A stretch of DNA of 64,000 nucleotides from Castor canadensis (taxonomy: Eukaryota; Chordata; Mammalia; Rodentia; Castoridae), in the NCBI RefSeq assembly GCF_047511655.1, contig NC_133391.1:103887384-103951383 (forward strand), written 5' to 3'. Of the stretch, positions 11,860 through 24,850 are shown one piece after another (position 1 is the first letter of the stretch; each line of letters opens with the position of its first letter). Below the pieces are notes generated by a model that saw nothing but the letters and a program-made list of their open reading frames with translations, did not search any database and was not told the origin of the DNA. The translations under genes were made by a program, and so were the position numbers.

Positions 11860-11985
11860 TAGTCCAATTCCTATTTATAAATTAGGGAAACTGAGGCCCA
11901 AGGAATTGGCTTGCCTTTTCAACATTTCCAAAGTTGTTCAGAAAATAATGGCCTAGGTTACTCTAGGATTCAGATGGACATATTG
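11860..11985 (+). repeat. Probable MIR fragment
   Basis: 'AATTAGGGAAACTGAGGCCCAAGGAATTGGCTTGCC' matches the core of mammalian-wide MIR elements ('AAACTGAGGC...'). Only part of the element is recognisable. Confidence 0.5.
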
Positions 11986-12049
11986 TTAGTCTAAAGTGTT
12001 TTCAGTGATATTTTCTTAACTAAGAGACTTCCAAGAAAAATCCCTTGTC

Positions 12050-13135
12050 TTTCAGCTACTTCCCCATTTTACTTTTTTTAAATGTTTTTGTTAGTACGCA
12101 ATAGTTGTTAACATTTCTATATATTTATACAGTGTATCCTGGCTTGGTTCATCCCCATTATTCTCCTTCTTCCCCTTCTTAAAATGGCTTTGACAGGTTT
12201 CAGTGTTTCATATTCATACATGTGTAAAAAATAAATCAACCATATTCACCCTTCCACCTTTTTCATTTACCCTCCCTCTCCTGCCAGCACTCTCTCCTTA
12301 ACACAACCTGTTATACATTCCTGTCCCTCATTATTTGTCCATTCATTGTTCAGTGGGGTTTTTGCCTTGGTATTTTACCTGTAAATGTATTGTATTTTAA
12401 TCAGTCTAACCCCCTCTTTTACTCTTCCTTATCTTTTCCACCTACCTAGTATTGTTCAACAGTTTTCAGTATGTCTCGTACATAGACGTAGTCTATTTCA
12501 ATATTATTCACTCTCTATCATTCATTCTCTTCTTCCATCTTCCTTTAACAGTTCTACTTTTGTAAACATGTTCCATATATATTGCTTATATTTGTATTTG
12601 GGTCTATCTTCCACATATGAGAGAAAATATGCAAACTTTGTCTTTCTGAACCTGGCTCACTTCACTTCAAATGTTGTTCTCCAGTTCCATCTATTTACCT
12701 GTAAATGAAAAATTTCATTCTTTGTGAGTGAATAATATTCTATTGAATATATGTCACATTTTCTTAATCCATTTATCAATTAGGACATCTGGACTGTTTC
12801 CATAGCTTGGCTATTATTGTGAATAATGCTGCAATAAACGTGGGTGTACAAGTGTCTTTATTGTATTCTGACTTATATTCCTTTGGATATATGCCTACGA
12901 GTGGTATTGCTGGATCATCTGGTAGTTAAGAGTTTTACTTTTTTGAGGAACCTCCCTATTGTTTCCGTAGTAGTTTTACTAATTTATCTTCCCACCAACA
13001 ATGTATAAGGGTTCCTTTTTCCCCACATTCTCTCCAACATTTGTTATTCTTTGTGTTCTTGATGATAACCATTCTTACAGGAGTGGGGTTGAATCTTAAT
13101 GTAGTTTTGATTTGCATTTTCTTGACAGCCATGTA
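12050..13135 (-). mobile_element. Old L1 3' portion (minus part of a 5'-inverted copy)
   Basis: The minus strand reads as decayed L1 ORF2 C-terminus and 3' UTR. Landmarks are the complement of 'GCTTGGCTATTATTGTGAATAATGCTGC', 'CTGGATCATCTGG', 'CCCACCAACAATGTATAAGGG' and 'GTTTTGATTTGCATTTTC'. It ends abruptly near 13124-13136, where a short plus-strand L1 segment begins. Confidence 0.85.
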
Positions 13136-13136
13136 T

Positions 13137-13190
13137 GCATGAAGAAATGCTCAACATCCCTGGCCATAAAGAAAATGCAAATCAAAACTC
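13137..13190 (+). mobile_element. Inverted 5' segment of the same L1
   Basis: 'ATGAAGAAATGCTCAACATCC' followed by 'CTGGCCATAAAG' is ORF2 sequence in plus orientation. It abuts the minus-orientation copy ending at 13135. The two share a perfect 21-bp inverted overlap (13103-13123 against 13169-13189). Confidence 0.8.
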
Positions 13191-14607
13191 CCCTGTTTTA
13201 AAGGTTAACCTAATCATAACAGTCCCCCTTTGGTCCTCAGTCCTGTTAGGCTACAACAGAAAAGGAGAGCATAGTGTTTTAAGTTAGATTAACAGTACAA
13301 AGATTTTGAAAATAATATTGGTAGCATAAGTTGTTGATTAAGAATGCTGTTCTTTTAGGTGTCATTTTCAGGAGCAGTCATTTTGTTTTGTACTCAATTA
13401 TGATTCAGCATGTCAGATTGTATTACTCATGTAGTTTTACCTTCTGATATCACAGTTACAGCTCAATATAGTAAGTACAAGACTTCTGTGGAGGGAAGGC
13501 AGCTTTTCATTTCACTTTGCTTTCACATATGGAGCACACATTGTGGTATCAGTGCAACAGAAAAGGAGAAAAAGAGGAAAATACTGAGCACTCAGGGAAA
13601 TATGAGGTTAGGCTTTAGTGTGGTTGAAACTGAAAGGGTGATATGAAAATGCTTTTTGAGGAATTTCCATACTTGTAGTTTGTGCCATGACTTCATACTA
13701 TCTTACCTGGTAGCCAGCAGTCCTGTGAGTACCCAATCTCACATCTAACAGTGCTAAGATGAAAATTACCTCTTATCCCCATTCTGTACTTAGTGTTTAG
13801 ATCTCTTTATATTGTAACTTTTTTGCCAGGACCCTATCTATATAACAATTTGAATCACCTGAAATCTACTATCAGCACCATTCTAGCAGTGTCAAACCAA
13901 AAAATTCAAAGACAGTGCACTTCAACCAAGGGTAAGCCAAGGATGCCCCTATAGCAGCAAGTTCCAGAGCTATCCCGGCATCTGGTTGACTTACTTGTGA
14001 AGGAGTTGGTATAGAGTTGGAGAATGCAAAAAAGATGAAATAGGGACAGGGCTCATCCACATTTCAGACTGGGTTGAGTCTGGACAGGTGCCAGGTATTA
14101 GAGTAACATTTAGTAAATTTTAAAGAAGGTACTCAAAGGTAGAGTCTATTGAGGTTACAAAAGGAGCAGAGTCCTTGCTTGCTAGAGCCTAAAGGAAGTT
14201 CTGAGAATAGGTATAAACTCTAATATCATAGATTTTTATATGTTTTGAACTTTACCATCTAATAGAAAAAGCAGATATTGCCAATGCACGTACAAGTTAA
14301 ACAACTGCTGTTAACAGTAATATTGATGTGTTGTAGTAATCCCTAGCCCCAACCTGAAGAGAGTAAACATTTTCCCAGAGGTAAGCATGCTTAGACTGAA
14401 ACACAAGCATGGTCATGAGCTAGGTGACAAGAGAGGACTTAGTGTGTTTTTCTCAAAATGAAAGTATGAAGGTCCTAAACAGGAGCACCAGGATGTTCAT
14501 CAGGAACTAAGTGCACAGAAACAGTGGAAAACATGAAGTCAGTGAAGATGGCTACTATAGTGTAAGTCAAATTAAGGTGATTTTCATACTTCCTTATCAT
14601 TTTCTAT
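13191..14607. other. Unannotated sequence
   Basis: I recognise no gene or repeat. Open frames of 78 codons (plus, 13410-13646) and 62 codons (minus, 13872-14060) match nothing known to me. Confidence 0.4.
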
Positions 14608-14608
14608 G

Positions 14609-14764
14609 GTTTTGCTACTCAAAGTGTGAAAAATGGAGCAGCAGCATTATCACTGGATGCCTGCTCATAATTCAGAATCTCAGGTTCCATTGACTGAATC
14701 AGATTTTACATTTTCACAAATTTCCCCAGTGATCCATATAGAATTAAAGTTTGAGAAGCACTGG
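14609..14764 (-). repeat. MER5A-type hAT-Charlie element
   Basis: 'GCTACTCAAAGTGTG' begins one end and 'TTAAAGTTTGAGAAGCACTG' closes the other. Between them are 'CAGAATCTCAGGTTCC', 'CTGAATCAGATTTTACATTTT' and 'CCCCAGTGATCC'. This order is the reverse complement of MER5A, and most of that roughly 190-bp non-autonomous DNA transposon is present. Confidence 0.75.
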
Positions 14765-14894
14765 CCCACAATTTCTAATTAACTATAACATCATCAGGAA
14801 GTTGCTCTCTAACTCACAAAAGGAGAAGTCCACCATCATTTTAGAATAATATAAAATCTCTTTGGAAATATGATCCCCAGAAGCAGTATGAATC

Positions 14895-15003
14895 CACATG
14901 TGGATGGATGGATAGATATGTCACATATGACATACACACATACTATATAGGATATATACATGTAAGTAGATGTGTATGTGAAGTAAGGGTGTGTGTGTGT
15001 GAA
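14895..15003. repeat. Mixed GGAT/GATA, CA/TA and GT simple repeats
   Basis: GGATGGATGGATAGATA (from 14901), CATACACACATACTATATAG and a (GT)n run at about 14990-15001 form an impure microsatellite patch. Confidence 0.7.
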
Positions 15004-17269
15004 TATGCAAAAAAGTTAGAATGAAAAGTTACAGTTTCTCAGGAAGAAAATTTCTTGGTTGGGACAGGTATAATATTAGTGGAGATAGGAGTTGACCTCC
15101 CCGCCCTTTCTAGCAGTGCCTGGAAACTTTAAATGCAGCACTGTATTCATCTGTACCTCCGGTTCAGATTTTACGTCTATTTAAAACAAAATGCTGCTCA
15201 CTCCAGTATTACTTTAAAGATCAACACTCCCAGGAACAACAGCTTAAAAACTGTCTCAGTTAAAAGTGACCAAGCTTACATAGGTATATGAAACACTAAA
15301 AAATCTATACGCATACATAAAATGCCACAGATGTATAACTTTTACTAATTCTAGGAGAACATGATGTATATAAAATGCAGCACCAAAAATAGAAGAAGTT
15401 GCAATTCTTACAAATGAAAAAATCAAAAAAGACAAAGAACCTGTCCTCTGGAAAATACAGACTTTTCACTCTGTTTCATGCAAGTTAAAAATTTAATAGC
15501 CTAAAGTAATTTAATAAGACAAGACCTGTGTACTCATTCTTCCTATAAAAGCTGAGCAGTTTCAGAATTAATATATTTTAATGCTTATTTTTAAATGAAA
15601 ATCTCTATAGAATTAAAAATATTTCCATCACATATGCTTTCTCTTCATGATGAAACTAGTATATTTCTTTAATTGAAATATTTTCTTTAGACAGTTTTTA
15701 TTTCCTAACTCCCAAATTCAGTGTGAAAACATAAACCTGCACACACAGTCACAAGAGAAATGAGCATAGTTGACAGGGAATAATAACAGAACTCATAAGG
15801 GTTCTGAATTTAGAATCATTCAGAATTATGTTTAACTGTGAGCCAATAGTCTCCAACTCTTTTCAATGGATATTATTGAGCATAAATATTCTTTAAAATA
15901 TTTCCTTTTTAGAATAATAACTCAATATATTCCCTAATCTGAACAGATTTTTTCAGAAAGAATCTATATGATAATGCATAAAACAACAGTGTCTGACACA
16001 TAATAAACACTAAATAAATGTTGATTATTATTATGGCCTCACTTTGTCATTATGACTTAGCTAAGAATGACCATCTACACATAAAATGTTGGGTATGTTC
16101 TGTTTCCCATCAAGTCTTTTAAATATCTTCATGTCATCACACACCATTCAAGAATTTTCTTCTTGCCCAAATCCAAACTTAGGCAATATGTATATTGAGT
16201 CCTCGCAATTTGTTAGTAAAAAAATGTAAGTATAGTTTCAAATGATGATCATTATAGTAGCCTATGTCTTTCTCACAGGTATATGTGCTTTTAAATGGAG
16301 AATCAAGGTGATTATCTTTGTCAAAATTTGTCACAGGTCTGTGCCTCTCAGAAAAAGACCATTAATTGTACTTCCCCTCTTGCTGTGACTACCAATGTTA
16401 TATAGAATTTATGTCACAAAATACAGATCACATCTGAATCTTCTTCTTAAATGCCTAATAGAAAACAGAAAACCACTGTAATTCTACACTAACTTATGAG
16501 GGCTGTGGCTCCGCTCATAGAAATCAGTCCAGTTCCCAGCTGGCACAGAGCCTATAGCTCAAACTAAGTCCCAGATAGAGAAACCCCTGAGAGACAAAAA
16601 AAAATCTGACAAAAGTGTTCAAGTAATTTTCCTTTAATCTACTGAACTACATGAAGTACAGCAGGCCTAAGGATTCAAGAAAAAAATTCTATGCAAATGT
16701 TATCATTAAATAACAGTGGTGACAATCATAAAGAACTGAGTGGTCTTAAAGCATAATATTGAAAGACAATGGCATAATAATGATACCACTTGAGAAGAAA
16801 ATTGATGTAAGAAAATAGCTTGGTAGTCAGATAAGAAATAAGGACAGAATTACAGTAAATTTTCACTACCATGTGCTAAAAAATTCTAACACAATTTAGT
16901 CATGTATAGCTAAGTATTATTTGTACTACTCCTCAGTGTCCTTTCTCCAATGCTCAAAATGATAAATTTTGTGGAATTACATAAAGTGCACAGATAGGGA
17001 AAAAAAGCATTTGTTCAATTGCCAACTGTAAAACACTGGAACTTGCTACTTGGAGTATGGTGTTGAGAATTTTGAGGGCATCTCAGTGGGCAAAGGAGGG
17101 CAACACACTAGAGAATTTGTTATCAGGAAGGAATGCAGGATGGGAGTACAGGAGGTGCTTTATACTGTTGAACCGTGGTAGATGAAGCCATAAAGTAGCT
17201 GTCTAGATATATATCAATTCAAAATCTGACCAATTCACAAACTGACAAAGCAATTTCTATTTCAAAAGT
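15004..17269. other. Unannotated AT-rich sequence with a short L2/MIR-like tail
   Basis: The only known motif is at 15988-16040: 'GTCTGACACATAATAAACAC' followed by 'TAAATAAATGTTGATTATTATTA', like the 3' end of L2. The rest shows no recognised gene or repeat. Confidence 0.4.
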
Positions 17270-17715
17270 ATTAGAGACCTTCTCTCCTGTTTTCCCTATC
17301 TGATACTATGCATCCTCTTCTTAATTTACTGTAATCTGTTTTCTATCTTTATTATTCTAAGGACATTACCATTTCAAGAGTATCTCTGCACCATTGAATT
17401 TATCGGCCTTTCTTAAGTATTTAATACTTTGACATTACTGAAATTTATGTTACTTTTTGACATTCTTTACATGGAGCATTTCCTTTCATTTGTCCTTCTG
17501 GGCCTTGATCCACTTGGTCTTCCTATGTGTGAGCTTTTGGAATATTTGTTTTCTATCTAGTAAATTATTCTGTGGTCTCTCTCTGTTTCTGTATGTCCTG
17601 CCCTTTTGTCAGATTGGCCTTATTGAAAGACTCATTTCAGCCTCCTGGCTTTTTGCTCAAAAGCCTTGTCACTTTTATGAAATAAAGTTTGAACACCTTA
17701 ACTTGGACCATTAGG
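17270..17715 (+). repeat. Probable L2 LINE relic
   Basis: 'CTTCTTAATTTACTGTAATCTG' followed by 'TTATTATTCTAAGGACATTACC' follows the order of the L2 ORF2 region ('...AACCCACTGCAATCTGG...'). Further on, 'TCAGCCTCCTGGCTTTTTGC' and 'TCAAAAGCC' resemble the L2 3' part. The 85-codon plus frame (17457-17714) lies within this relic and is not a gene. Confidence 0.45.
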
Positions 17716-20160
17716 TCCTTGTATTAGATTACTCCTATAGTGGCTCCTTCACTATATCAACCCAGGAGAAATTTATCTTCCACATACCAAAATTTCATTA
17801 GTAATTAGTAGGGAAGGACCTCTGCTCCATGCAGTCATTAAGCATTACAGATAGAGATTCTGCGTTTTCAAAGCAGAAAGTAAGTGGGAAAGACAGTTCA
17901 GGATTATTCAGGAGGCTTTTATGAACCAAGTTCCACATCCAAATTCCATTGACTTTCATCAGCCTTGTGACCACAACATCTGAAAAGGAATTTGGAAACA
18001 GCCTACTAGGAGCAAAAAAGAAAATAAATCATTAAATTGCTGTGCTGTCTTTGTCACAGTCCTATATAATCTGTTACTGCTAGCTTCCACGCAATTTTCA
18101 AGTCTCCTTAAAAGACAGCTTACGATATCTATTCTACCCAGGCTATTTACATTCCTTTTCAGACAATAAGGTTGTCTTTACCTGAACTGGTGTGTGCCTT
18201 TCTGAGCTTGTTTTAAGTTTCACATTGGTCATGAAGTTTCCCTAACATAACGTGTACTTCCTCTAAACCAAGAGCATTGGTTTTCTAAAATAATTGTTCA
18301 CAGATAGTTTGTTCAAATATTAGAAATCACAGTAAAAAGACCCTGTGTGTATATCTAAGCCATGATATGAACTACAGGTCTATATGGATCCAGAGTTAGC
18401 TGCGTATTTTATTTAGTCTGTCTTGATCCAGTCAGGTTTATGTCTAAATACAATAAATGTTCCATAAATGGCAAAAACTACATTTTAAATATAAAGTGCT
18501 ATCAATTTGAAACAACTTCCTGATTATAAGGATTTTTTATAAAATGTGGAAAGATGTGAGTCAGTAGCATATGTTATAGAACGTCAGTTCTCAAAATGTT
18601 ACACAATCTCCTTCACAGGTTGCCTCTACTAGAGTCTAGCGGATCCCAGGTCAGGGACCCAGAGCTTTTTTGAATGTTCTACCTTGCTAGAGATCTAGAA
18701 ATTGTAATTATGATTAACTTTTAGATGAGTTTCTTATCATAAGAATTCAAATTGCTAACTGTAAATTGAGGTTTTGTCTTTGGAGAAGTAGCACGTCTCC
18801 ACTTAGCTCAAGGCTTCACAGGTTGAGATGACAAGCAATAATTACTTAAGAATGAAAACTTTTTTTACTCTGTTTTTCAATTTTGTGTGATAATTAATAT
18901 GTGAAAGAGAAAAAAAGGACATCTTCATTTTCATATGTTAGTTAGAAATAGCAATATTGACAAGATCAAGTAACTGTTTTGATCATTAAATAATTACAGA
19001 TGCTATAGAATTTTGCAATGGAATAAAATACATGCAAATGCCAAAATTCTGCGTTAGTAAGTCACTGCCTTAAACATATGGAAACTTAATTTGAGACAAA
19101 TGCCTGAAAGGATCCAGTCATAAAAACAATACTAGTATCTAATGCATAAACAGTAGTAGACCGAAAAATAACAAATATATACATAATGCTTAAATGTATG
19201 TTATATAAACAAAAATAGATATTTTTTTACTTTTAAAGCATTATTCCATTATCTAAGAAGTTTGTAGCAATGTCAATAGTTAGTTCATAGAGGAAAACAG
19301 TGATTTGTAAATCTATGGAAAAGTAAAGTCATAAGCATTTATTACATAAGTATAATAAAACATACTCCAGGAAGTTTTCCTCTAACCTTTCCAATAGAAA
19401 GGACAAACACAGTGGAACAAACATACTGAAGATACTGGGAAGAAAAAAGTGAAGTTCGTATCAAATGTGACAATATTATGTTAGTTGCAAGTAAGAGGCA
19501 AATGCACGACTTCAGCTGCTGTGCACAATGCATATGCATAAGCTGTTGGCTTCTTCAGCAAACATTTGTTGACTGTCTGTTCTGGGCCACCTCTTCTAAG
19601 CCACATGTGAGTTCTGAGGTAAATTAAAGGATCTCAAAAATAAATGATAATACCAAGTTATTTCATTGGAAAGATAATAAAGACTTCTTCCCAAGAGAAA
19701 GAAAAATAATAACATCATGAGTGTTAGCAGAGTTCCTGCTAAGCCAGTTTTAAAACCATGATAGCCTCCAAATATCTTGTAGGATATTTAGTCTTCTGGC
19801 AGCAACTGCGCAGGTAGAGAGGAAGTAAATTCAACTCGCCTATGAAGCAAATGCTTTATCACCTATGAAGAAACTGCTTTAGTAAATTCAACTTTTCCTA
19901 AAAGTATATCAAATATTCATTTCACTTTTAAGACCTACCTAAGGCCTACTCTCCATGAAACAATAGGGACCAACTCTTACCTGAAAATGCTTATCATGGG
20001 GAAATAAGCAATCATGGGCCCAAAGATAAAAGCTGGAAGAGTTTGGCTTAATGAGAAACAAAAGTAGCTTGGGACTGCTTTTACAGAGCAAATAACAGAC
20101 ACTCTATGTCATTGTAATAAATACATTAAAACAGCAATACATTGTCATCCTATAGAATGT
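17716..20160. other. Unannotated sequence
   Basis: No gene or clear repeat. A weak L2-like end ('AACATTTGTTGACTGTCTG', about 19559-19620, minus sense) is the only family resemblance. A small local duplication ('GTAAATTCAACT' and 'CCTATGAAG', each twice) lies at about 19825-19895. Confidence 0.4.
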
Positions 20161-20164
20161 GAGT

Positions 20165-20345
20165 CCAAAAATTATGACCTAAAAGACAAATATCAAACTT
20201 TGACTGTCATAAGTTTTGTAAATAAAGTTTTATTGGAACATAAGCATTCATTGCTTTATATAGCCTATGGACGCCTTTGACTGACAATAGAGTTGTAGTA
20301 ACAGAAACCACATGACCAGCAAAGTCTAAAACAGTTTTAACTGAA
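20165..20345 (+). repeat. hAT-type non-autonomous DNA transposon relic
   Basis: 'TTTTGTAAATAAAGTTTTATTGGAACATAAGC' followed by 'TATAGCCTATGGACGCC', 'AGAGTTGTAGTAACAGAAACC' and 'GACCAGCAAAGTCTAAAA' matches a common mammalian MER-class hAT element. I cannot give the exact family name with confidence. Confidence 0.65.
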
Positions 20346-21077
20346 CTTTCCATTTAAGAAGTTTATTACCCATAATATAAAATTAAGAACTTATCCTCAA
20401 GGCCAAACATTTCAAGATGTCTTTTTCTACCCCAAACAATCTTTCTTTAATCTTTAATCTTTCAAGCATTGGGTTGTTTTCAAGTACCCTACACTTTCTT
20501 CTTATAAGCCCTGTCTTCTGAAATCCATTACCTGTTAGATCCAGAAGGAGTCTACAGAAAGACCATTGTTTAATGTTACCTTGGATGAACCTGTGGAAGT
20601 TACTTTCTCTGAATGAAAAGCATGTGCCAGAGCAAGTTGTTTAAGGAATCATGTGAAAACAATAGATGCATTGATGTACCATATAAAATAAGGTGTGTGG
20701 GATTTCCTAGCAGTCTCTGGTCTTTGATGACGTGAGATAAAGATAACAAAGAATATGTGTGTGTATAAGTACTAAAGAAATGTGACAAATTTAAGATACT
20801 TATTAAACCCTGAGTTAGGTCCAATTCTTCACTTGAGATTAAATGGGAAGTTTTAGCAAATTTATAAGTAAATCCACTTGAAATTAAATTCTCCTTTAGG
20901 TTACAGTTTCACAGGTTTCAAACCAGTAGAAGGAAATTTAAAATGTGTTTGTTAAAGGTGGCATATTTGTAAGAAGATTAGGAAGGCATGACTAAGCAGA
21001 AATACTGCTTACTTATTCAGAGCTACACATGTAAGCCAGTGGTTATTTAAATACTAATTTTAAGAGTCCCTAAAACA
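20346..21077. other. Unannotated sequence
   Basis: No gene or repeat family recognised. The 74-codon minus frame (20600-20824) shows no similarity that I know. Confidence 0.4.
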
Positions 21078-21182
21078 TTTTTTTTTTTTTTTAGATAAAG
21101 TCCGTCCTCAAATTTGTGATCTTTCTGCTTCAGGCTGCTGAGAGCTGGGATTATGAGCTTACACAACCATGCTCAGCATGTT
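21078..21182 (-). repeat. B1-like (7SL-derived) SINE
   Basis: A poly-T run (21079-21093) is followed by 'TTTGTGATCTTTCTGCTTCAGGCTGCTGAGAGCTGGGATTATGAG' and 'ACACAACCATGCTCAGCA', a minus-sense B1 3' portion. Its tail is at the left. Confidence 0.65.
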
Positions 21183-21454
21183 TATACTTATCTTGCCGAT
21201 GAACAGAGATTAATTAATAAGGAAATGAATATGTGCTTCAAATATATTTATTGGTTACAACTACTTTCTAACATTTGGTAGAATCAAAAGACTCAATGCC
21301 TACTTTTAGAATTTTAGAATATACTAAAGATGACAGTGCAATTAATGCTCTCCTCTTGCTGAGTTTTATAACATGGATTAAAGCCTTACTAGCTGTTTCT
21401 TCTAAGTGCAAATGACATTCCCATCTCTTAACCCTAAGCAAGGAATTCTATAGG

Positions 21455-21580
21455 GCATATGTAATAGTAATTAGTGCCTATTGCCAGTCACTGTGCTAAG
21501 TGCTTTATTTGTATCCACTCATTTAATCCTTTGCAACACCCTACAAGGAAGGTAGGATTATCATAACATCCAAAACAATA
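21455..21580 (+). repeat. MIR SINE fragment
   Basis: 'AGTCACTGTGCTAAGTGCTTTATTTGTATCCACTCATTTAATCC' followed by 'CAACACCCTACAAGGAAGGTAGGATTATCAT' is the MIR core in its usual order. Confidence 0.8.
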
Positions 21581-21640
21581 TAGATAAACATGTCACCATG
21601 CCACCAAGAAAAACATGTCGCCCATTAAATTGTGTCATCC

Positions 21641-21642
21641 TA

Positions 21643-21681
<39 letters not shown>

Positions 21682-21700
21682 ATATATCTGTACTTACTGC
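21641..21700. repeat. (TA)n microsatellite
   Basis: Near-pure TA dinucleotides run from about 21645 to 21678, with imperfect TA on the right. Confidence 0.9.
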
Positions 21701-22496
21701 AACACTCCACCTGATTTTAAACACTCTAACTATGAAAATTTGTATTTCTTACACTCAATTTTTCAAGTGAAAAAACCAGGGAAGAAATAGGTAAATTTTC
21801 TGGCTTATGACAAAATAATGAATCTAACATCAGAATCTGTGATTTTAAAAGCTGAGTTTTACTGCATATGATAGAAAAAGTGGGTGTAGCATGTCTGATT
21901 TCCTAGGAAATACAAGGGTATTGGTTGCAGACCCAAACAGCAGGAAGCAACATTGCAGGAAATTAGTAGCTGCCACAAAGAATTTTTTTTCTACTTGTGC
22001 CCAATAAATTCAATCTATATAAGCTCCTGTTATTTCAATGGTATTTGGGTTTTTCATACCTCCCTTTTATTGGATTATAATCATGACTCGAGAGACATCA
22101 GGTGTTAATTTAGAACACATTGGAAAAATATTAATAATTACTATACAGACAGGATGTCTCTGACAAAAACATGCATGGGTTCATGTGACAATAAAATTCA
22201 CACAAAGGTATGTTTGCAAAGTCCTCTAAGAAGAGAATGCTAAGTATGAAAAGGAGCACCTGTACATGTTCCTGAGATTTAGGTTATTATCTACAAGGAA
22301 AAATAGGAGTTGAATATCTGAGAACTGCCTAAAGGCCAAAACTGCATATCGTCTACTCCTTAGCACCATACTTTCCACAATGTATACGGGAAGTGAATTA
22401 ATGGGGGTGTTGTGTATTTTCATCATAAAAGCATTCTTTGTTCATTTGGTAAATCCAGATGTGTTCTGGCAAAAATCTATTAACATAGATGCATGT
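21701..22496. other. Unannotated sequence
   Basis: No recognised gene or repeat. Confidence 0.4.
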
Positions 22497-22672
22497 GTTA
22501 TATATATATTATATATATGTTAATATATGCATATACATGTTAATATATGTATATAAGAGTGATATATGATTATATTAACATGTGTATGTATGTATACTAT
22601 GTGTACATATTAACTTATGTATACATATGTACATATATACACACACATATATAGCATGTATGTATGGCATAT
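22497..22672. repeat. TA/CATA/GTATA-rich compound microsatellite
   Basis: Alternating purine-pyrimidine repeats include ATATATAT, TTAATATATG repeated at 22521-22552, GTATGTATGTATA, and ACATATATACACACACATATATA. The segment is low-complexity and prone to cruciform structure. Confidence 0.8.
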
Positions 22673-24195
22673 TTTAAGTGTTTCATGAGTACAGCTTCTT
22701 GATATGATATATAATACTTTAGAATTTCCAGTGTAACTGAAATTAAGGCAAATTTTCAATTTTATGTACTCAGTGCTCCAGGAAATGAGAGCACCTCATG
22801 TATTTCAGATAGCCTTAGCTGTCAAAGCTTAGATCCACAATCCATGAACTTGTCCTTGATAGAGCTGAGCAAGGGATAGGATTTTGCAATTTATGAATAT
22901 CCATTGCTGACCCTCACTTGGTCATTAAAAACCATGATTCTTGGAGGTGAGATTTGGAGTTATTTTATCAGACCAATTTCGGATGAAACTAAGGTCACCC
23001 TAGACCATGTTTTGGCTTATCCATTACCACAGAATCTGAACCCAAAATGAAACCTCATTGCCTTGCATCATGTTCAAACTGAATTTTCCTTTCGAAAGCC
23101 AGAATCTATTTTATTCTAATTGCAGTTATTTTGTCCTATCTCATTCCCTATAATCAAAGTATCATTTCAAAATGTTAAGAAACTATATATGTCAAGAGTC
23201 ATTGGAAATGAAACAAATGTAACAATTTGATCTTTCATGAGTTAGTCTTCATATCAAAATATAAACTAAAAAGGGCTTTAATATCCGGCATGCTCTGGAT
23301 GTAATGCTAGTAAAATCCTGGAATGAAAGTAGAAAAGTGGCAAAGGGCAGAGATGAGAAATTAAAAGTCTGTGTAGAACAATGACTGTTTACTTTAAATG
23401 CAAACGATATCCTTTTGAAGTGAATATTGTGCTAAGTGTTAAGCCAAAACCAAAATTATATGAATGGAAAGAAAGTAAAGGCTTTGAGTCCCTGATGGAT
23501 TTTTTAAATTCCTGTGGAAAGTTTGATGGGCTGTCTTTCTTCTTATAAATAAACTATTGTGGTTTAAAGACATGTGTTGTGTCTTGGTTTATTTAATTCT
23601 GAATAGCAGGGAAAAAAAGAGTGAGTTGGTGAATAATACACAATATATTGGCATTCAAAGTCAATACAACAGATCATGTTTAAATTTAAAAGACTCTGCC
23701 ACAAAATAAAAGCCAAAAGACAACATAAAAATGACATTGTGGTTGTGAAGAAAATGCAGTCACTATAAAAATGGTTTAAATTAAAATATGGCAAAAGAAA
23801 TGTTCTTCATTGAGTTGATAAACTCAACTTCATTTTATTTTAGCATTATTTTCACTTATTAGAAAGGGTAGAATATATGATTTAAAAATTATTTGAATAG
23901 AAATGATTGTTGGGTATAAGTATATTACCTGGAATTCATCTAATTCATATTCCAAAACTTTATATAGTTTAATTGGCATATATCAAGATAACCCGTGGCT
24001 AAATTGACTAAGAAATAAACATCATCTGTGACACTTTTCTACTTAAAATCATTTTGTTTCACACAGTGTCAGAGCCTTTGGCTTTATTTTAATTTTAAGT
24101 AACCATTATAACAATAGTCCTTGAAAGTATGATAGTAGAAACATTTTTCAGTAATTTTTCTTAGTTCTCACCTGAGCATTCTAATACATATTTAT
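22673..24195. other. Unannotated AT-rich sequence
   Basis: No recognised gene or repeat family. The 76-codon minus frame (23564-23794) is not supported. Confidence 0.4.
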
Positions 24196-24213
24196 GTGTA
24201 TACACACACACAC

Positions 24214-24493
24214 ACAGGTGTCCCTTAGTTTTCATGTGGGATTGGTTTGAGGACTGCTGTGGAAACAAAAATCCACGGATGCTCAAGTCCTTTATTTAAA
24301 ATGGCATAATATTACACAATCTGTGGATTACTTCCATAACTAATACAATGTTACTGTTATTTAAGTAATCATTATACTGTGTTGATTAGGGGATAATGTA
24401 AAATATCTGTATCTGTTCAGTAAAGATGCAGTTTACTGAACAATTCCCATCTGCAATTGCCTGAATCCATGTCAATTGTTCACACATACATGG

Positions 24494-24515
<22 letters not shown>
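24214..24515 (+). repeat. MER2 (Tigger-type) non-autonomous DNA transposon
   Basis: 'GTCCCTTAGTTTTCATGTGGG', 'GGTTTGAGGACTGCTGTGG', 'AAATCCACGGATGCTCAAGTCC' and 'TTTAAAATGGCATAATATT' appear in MER2 order. So do 'CTAATACAATGTTACTG', 'TTATACTGTGTTG' and 'CTGTTCAGTAAAGATGCAG'. A (CA)n run precedes it and a (TA)n run follows it. A second MER2 copy in the other orientation lies at 38845-39292. Confidence 0.8.
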
Positions 24516-24535
<20 letters not shown>

Positions 24536-24538
24536 TAT
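24497..24538. repeat. (TA)n microsatellite
   Basis: A TA run adjoins the 3' end of the MER2 copy. Confidence 0.85.
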
Positions 24539-24795
24539 GTTCAATGTCAAAATGGAGGTGTATAAAAGTCAAAAAATCTTTGAAAATGAGAGTGGATTTC
24601 AAATTCCAAAAAAATAAAAATAATACTATTTAACTCAACCTAAAAATGATATTTCCAAATTTGTAACACTTTTGAAAGTGCAATAGAATCAATACCTTAC
24701 ATGATATATATTACAGAAATATCTAATGAAATAAAATGAGGTGTCATATATATTTCTAATGTCTAGATAGCTATACATATATATCCATATATAAT

Positions 24796-24796
<1 letters not shown>

Positions 24797-24850
<54 letters not shown>

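Noticed and set aside
12385..12708. 107-codon plus frame
   Set aside because: It is the antisense of a decayed L1 3' end. No coding signal on this strand.
18575..18750. Possible MER5-like element ('CAGTTCTCAAAATG ... CAGGGACCCAGAGC')
   Set aside because: Only the first 15-20 bases resemble the family. The remainder does not follow the consensus.
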